This document shows, piece by piece, positions 60,534 to 64,000 of a stretch of 64,000 nucleotides of DNA. Below the pieces are notes generated by a model. The model searched no databases and was not told the DNA's origin. It saw only the letters and a program-made list of their open reading frames with translations. Positions within the stretch are counted from its first letter, which is position 1; the number at the start of each line of letters is the position of its first letter. Position numbers and translations under genes: made by a program. Source of the DNA: Amycolatopsis sp. 2-15 (GTDB lineage Bacteria > Actinomycetota > Actinomycetes > Mycobacteriales > Pseudonocardiaceae). Where the stretch lies: the NCBI RefSeq assembly GCF_030285625.1, contig NZ_CP127294.1:4808501-4872500 (forward strand), given 5' to 3'.

Positions 60534-62831
60534 TCACGCAGGTGGGTTCAGCTCGATCACGGTCTCCGCCTCGGCGTCGATCCGTTCCCGGCTGTAGAGC
60601 AGGGGGAAGGCTTCGCCGCGCGTCCAGGGGGCGAACAGGTCGGTCAGGTGCGGGTCGTCGAGGCGGCCGGACTGGCCCGGCGCGTTCATGGCGAGCGACG
60701 AGTCCCACTCGCCGACGTCGACCACGACCCGGAATGTCGCGCCCGCCGACTGCACAAAGTTCGGCCCGTACGCGGTGCTCCCGACGGTGTCGCCGCTGCC
60801 GCCGCGCGGAAGCGGTTCCGTGACCAACCGGTCTTCGGACAGGTTAGGGAGCAGTGCCTTCAGCGGGTGCTGCGCGCGGGCCACGTGTAACTTTCCCCAC
60901 GCCCACGCATTTCGGTCCGTGCCCAGCAACTTTTCGAGCTCGGCCACCGCGGCGGGCAGGGTCTTCTCAGCGACGTCGGCGAACATGTCGGGATCTTCGA
61001 TCAGCTGCAGGTCGATGCGCGGGTCGGCGAGCTGGTCTTCGGCGGGTGAGATGCGGGTGGCCGTCGCGGCGGCCTGCTCCCCGACCAGTGGTTCCAGCGC
61101 CCGGGCCAGCAACTCGGGCCGCAGGTGCCGGCGGTACCAGACCTCGAACAGCGCGGCGGCCGCGCTGTCGGGGGCGAGCACGGCGTCCCAGCCGGTCAGC
61201 AGGTCCAGGCCGTCGACGTTGGTCCGCAGTTCCCGCAGCCGCGCCACGATCCGGCGCGCGGGCACGGACAGGAAGTCGCTCTGCAGCGCGACCATGCTCT
61301 GCGGCGTGGCGTCGGTGGTCTGCGCGAGGACCTCGTCGATGCGGTGCTTGCGGTAGGGCGCGTACCAGTCGTAGGTGATGTGCCGGTCGGGCGGGTAGTC
61401 GGCGGGCAGGTTCATTTCGTTGGCCGTGGCCAGGAATCCCGCCTCCGGGTCGACGGCGCCGGGCAGCTGGTCGGTGTCGTAGAAGCCGGCCCACTCGTAG
61501 CGGCCGTCGCCGGGCACGGGCAGGGTGCCGTCCCAGTTGGGCCGGATCGGTGTGAGACCGCCGGTCTGCCAGGCGATGCGGCCCGACGGGTCGGCGTAGA
61601 CCTGGTTCTCCGGCGGTGCGCCCCAGCGGTTCATGGCGGCCGAGAACTCGTCCCAGTTCCGTGCGCGCATGTAGTCCATGCCGCCGAGGTAGGGCGCCAT
61701 GCCGGGCTCGAGCCAGGCCGCGCGGACCGCGAACGCCGTGTGCTTGGCCGGGTCCTGGTACACGACCGGGCCGTGGCGGGTGAAGAGCAGCTCGACCTCG
61801 ACCGGGTCGCCGTCGCGCACGGCGATCGTGTCGGTGACGCGCCGCATCGGTTCCCAGCGGCCGTCGTAGCGGTAGCTCGCCGGGTCGGCGGGATCGGTGT
61901 CGTAGACGTAGAGGTCTTCCTGGTCGATCGCGAAAATGGTGAGGCCGAAGGCGATCCGGCCGTTGTGGCCGATGGAGATGCCGGGCAACGCGGGCTCGCC
62001 GCCGCCGATCACGTTGAAGCCCGGCGCGTTGAGGTGCGCGATGTAGCGCAGCCCGGGCAGCGCGGCGGCCGCGCGGTGCGGGTCGTTGGCCAGCAGCGGC
62101 CGGCCCGAGCGGGTGCGCGAACCGGCGAGGACCCAGTTGTTGCTGCCCTCCGGGAGCACGTCACCCTGCGGGTCCTGTGGCGCGGGCGGCGCGAACACGG
62201 GCGCGGTCGTGGCGAGGTCGTACACGCGCAGCACGTCGTCGGGGATCGCGGTGAGGTCGAGCCCTTCGGGAATCTCGACGGGCCGCCACGGTTCGCGGCG
62301 CCGGCGCAGCTCTTCGGCGTCCGCGGGCAGGTCACGCAGGGTGCGAGCGCGGGCGACCTCCTCGCGGACGTTGTAGAACAGCCCGTGGCTGCGGATGCGC
62401 GCCACGTCTTCGGGTGCCCACAGCGCCGGCTCGTACCCGAGCTCGCGGAACTCGGCCGGCAGCAGCTCGGGGTCCTGGCGGGTGAGCTCGACGAACGCGT
62501 TGACGCCTTCGACGAACGCGGTCGTCGCGCGCTTGGTGTCCGAGCCGTACGCGAGCCACTCGCGGTGCATGTCGCCGCCGTAGAGGAACAACCGCGCCGC
62601 GCGGTCGCGCTCGGCGTGCTCGGGCCCGAAGACCTCGGCCAGCCGGCCGAGGCCGCGCCGGCGCCAGAAGTCGATCTGCCACAACCGGTCGCGGGCGGCG
62701 TTGAAGCCCTGGGCGCGGAACGCGTCGTAGGTGCTGGCCGCGTAGATGTGCGGCACACCCCAGCGGTCGACCACGATCTCCGCGGGCGCCGTCAGCCCAG
62801 GCAGCGTGTGGGAAATTCGGTCAGGTGCCAC
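60534..62831 (-). CDS. Penicillin-acylase family (Ntn) amidohydrolase
   Basis: 765 residues. After an alpha-chain region (DRWGVPHIYAASTYDAFRAQ) and linker, the autocatalytic site EGSNNWVLAG puts the nucleophile at Ser230. Beta-chain landmarks are GRPLLANDPHRAAAALPGLR, GISIGHNGRIAFGLT and ANEMNLPADYPPD. Relatives cleave penicillins, cephalosporins, acyl-homoserine lactones or lipopeptide acyl groups. No signal peptide is evident from GTG 62831, so it may be cytosolic or the start may be further out. It is a single gene. Confidence 0.92.
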   Translation of the reverse strand: MAPDRISHTLPGLTAPAEIVVDRWGVPHIYAASTYDAFRAQGFNAARDRLWQIDFWRRRGLGRLAEVFGPEHAERDRAARLFLYGGDMHREWLAYGSDTKRATTAFVEGVNAFVELTRQDPELLPAEFRELGYEPALWAPEDVARIRSHGLFYNVREEVARARTLRDLPADAEELRRRREPWRPVEIPEGLDLTAIPDDVLRVYDLATTAPVFAPPAPQDPQGDVLPEGSNNWVLAGSRTRSGRPLLANDPHRAAAALPGLRYIAHLNAPGFNVIGGGEPALPGISIGHNGRIAFGLTIFAIDQEDLYVYDTDPADPASYRYDGRWEPMRRVTDTIAVRDGDPVEVELLFTRHGPVVYQDPAKHTAFAVRAAWLEPGMAPYLGGMDYMRARNWDEFSAAMNRWGAPPENQVYADPSGRIAWQTGGLTPIRPNWDGTLPVPGDGRYEWAGFYDTDQLPGAVDPEAGFLATANEMNLPADYPPDRHITYDWYAPYRKHRIDEVLAQTTDATPQSMVALQSDFLSVPARRIVARLRELRTNVDGLDLLTGWDAVLAPDSAAAALFEVWYRRHLRPELLARALEPLVGEQAAATATRISPAEDQLADPRIDLQLIEDPDMFADVAEKTLPAAVAELEKLLGTDRNAWAWGKLHVARAQHPLKALLPNLSEDRLVTEPLPRGGSGDTVGSTAYGPNFVQSAGATFRVVVDVGEWDSSLAMNAPGQSGRLDDPHLTDLFAPWTRGEAFPLLYSRERIDAEAETVIELNPPA

Positions 62832-63356
62832 GGCTGTCTCTCATCAAGGGGTTTACGGCTCTGTCAGGGAAGGTGTGCCAGTGGACTGTCTGCAACGCAT
62901 GGTCTCCGACCTTGCTCGGCGGATTCGCCCGGTGTTACGAGCCGCCGGGCGACACCCTCGTGGAGCCTGCTGATGGTGCAAGACGTGGTCGAGGCATCAC
63001 GCGACCTCGGGGTGCAGCAGGGTGCAGAGGGGCTCGAGACCGGCGATCCGGTAGGCGGCCGGAGTAGTTGCAGGCCACCGCCGGCGGCACCGGCACCGCC
63101 AGCCCGTCGCGGCAGGCCGGCCGCAGCACACGACGTTGCCATGACCACACGCGCCCGCTGTGCGCTGTGCGCGGTGCGTCGGCATCCCCTCACCGGTTTC
63201 GGTCATGTGTTTCCCCACTTATCGAATGTGCCTGACCGGGCTCTGCTCTCTAATCGCCCGGATGTATCCGCGCGAGTCACTCGGGCAGTCAGAACAGGTC
63301 ACGTCGCGATCCGACTGCATGAGGCAAGTGTGCAGCTGCCCGGTTGCGTGGCTGTG
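62832..63356. other. Gene-free gap
   Basis: No coding sequence is supported between the acylase and the PEP-mutase-type gene. Only short Arg/Cys-rich frames are open. Confidence 0.4.
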
Positions 63357-64000
63357 TCAACCCTTGATGAGGTCGATGATGTGGCCGAAGTCGAGATTCG
63401 ATGCCAGCGCCGTCAGGTCTCCCTCCGCTAGCTTCGCCGCAGCCGCCTGTGTTGCTCCGAGGGCGTGTGTGTAGGGATCGACCCCGAGGCTGATCCGGCG
63501 GACACCGATCGTCTGGAGTTCTGCGAGGGTAGCCCTGTCCTGGGGGCTGACGAGGACGTTGACCGGCTTGGGCGAGACTGCCTCGATGACCGCGGTGATG
63601 GAGGCCCGGTCCGGCAAGTTCGGTGCGTAGAGAACGTCCGCTCCCGCCTCCGCGAAGGCGGAGAGCCGGCGGATGGTGTCACCGATGTCGGAAATCCCCC
63701 ACAAGAAGTTGTCCGTACGGCCGGTCAGAACGATCCGTCCGCGCGCAGCTGCGGCTGCAGCCTCGATGCGGCGAACCGCGTCGTCGAATTCGCGAATCGG
63801 CTGGGAGGGGTCGCCGGTGGTGTCTTCGATTCCGATGCCGGCCAGGCCGTGGGCGACAGCGGCATCGACGGTGGCCCGGACGTCCTCGGAAGTCTCGCCG
63901 TAGCCGTCCTCAAAGTCACCGTTGATCGGCAGGCCGCTCACCGACGTGAGGAGCCCGGCATGAGCCAGGTGCTTGTCGCGGCTGACGGCGTGGATACCGT
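63357..64000 (-). CDS. Isocitrate lyase/PEP mutase family enzyme, N-terminus outside window
   Basis: About 214 residues are visible up to the right edge. The superfamily's metal loop is LPINGDFEDGYGE; then come GLAGIGIEDTTGDPSQP, GRIVLTGRTDNFLWG (substrate-binding Arg), and ADVLYAPNLPDRASITAV near the barrel end. Members act on carboxyphosphonate, oxaloacetate, methylisocitrate or similar C-C or C-P bonds. The substrate is not determinable. The 5' end would lie within about 100 bp beyond 64000. Confidence 0.88.
   Translation of the reverse strand, partial: GIHAVSRDKHLAHAGLLTSVSGLPINGDFEDGYGETSEDVRATVDAAVAHGLAGIGIEDTTGDPSQPIREFDDAVRRIEAAAAAARGRIVLTGRTDNFLWGISDIGDTIRRLSAFAEAGADVLYAPNLPDRASITAVIEAVSPKPVNVLVSPQDRATLAELQTIGVRRISLGVDPYTHALGATQAAAAKLAEGDLTALASNLDFGHIIDLIKG

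Noticed and set aside
61125..63431. 768-codon plus-strand ORF opposite the acylase
   Set aside because: It is the antisense of a clear penicillin-acylase gene; Val/Asp/Gly-rich without motifs.
1..64000. CRISPR arrays, insertion-sequence transposases, rRNA genes
   Set aside because: No regular short repeats with spacers, no transposase motif set with inverted ends, and no rRNA sequence were seen.

Overview
The window is high-GC actinomycete DNA. GTG and TTG starts are frequent, third positions are rich in G/C, and tiny overlaps such as GTGA couple many genes. The gene types fit the Amycolatopsis/Pseudonocardiaceae: LAL-type LuxR regulators, an ECF sigma factor with a SnoaL-like tail, F420-type oxidoreductases, terpene and P450 genes, and a GT87 mannosyltransferase. 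The species cannot be fixed from sequence reading alone.

Layout. 1-5.8 kb: a partial luciferase-like monooxygenase with a divergent TetR, a LysR regulator facing an AhpD-like and MBL-fold pair, and a GT87 membrane enzyme. 5.8-7.2 kb: a graveyard of three broken genes (SDR, TetR, flavin reductase). 7.1-17.4 kb: FAD and F420 redox enzymes, a Pro/Gly-rich ORF with an in-frame stop, two NAD(P)-binding proteins behind shared repeats, a MocR regulator coupled to a SigJ-like sigma factor, an Rrf2 regulator and a cupin. 17.5-19.5 kb: a Ro60/TROVE protein gene preceded by two structured RNAs that I read as bacterial Y RNAs; one carries a circularly permuted tRNA-like module. 19.5-22 kb: a MerR/SnoaL divergent pair and a decayed MFS transporter. 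22-30.2 kb: a serine/threonine-kinase-like ATPase, an AI-2E family permease, a small membrane protein and two adjacent LAL regulators; a shared CTCATC palindrome lies in front of several of these genes.

30.7-38.6 kb: a CAT-anticodon tRNA followed by an integrase remnant, a hydrolase remnant and an RHS-toxin remnant (the scar of an integrated element). Next come an ABC exporter divergent from an OmpR-type two-component system, then more relics. 38.6-44 kb: an aldo-keto reductase, a small acidic protein, a deazaflavin-type enzyme, an alpha/beta hydrolase, gene fragments, a TetR and a DODA-type dioxygenase. 44.5-50.4 kb: a compact terpenoid cluster (P450, class I terpene cyclase, P450, SDR, FAD monooxygenase), almost all overlapping. 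50.5-64 kb: a methyltransferase, a DUF418 membrane protein, hydrolases, a secreted trypsin-like protease, a third P450, a berberine-bridge-type FAD oxidase, a penicillin-acylase-type hydrolase and a partial PEP mutase/isocitrate lyase-type enzyme. Long gene-poor gaps separate several of these.

How the parts may work together. The Ro60 protein and the two RNAs form one RNP locus, with its own promoter and a strong hairpin at the end. The terpene cyclase would make a hydrocarbon that two P450s, the SDR and the FAD monooxygenase oxidise; rare TTA codons in two of these genes suggest bldA-type control. The two-component regulator appears to control the ABC exporter beside it and also the secreted protease 20 kb away, because both promoters carry the same four-box array with identical 11-10-10 bp spacing. 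All regulatory links are inferences from sequence motifs.
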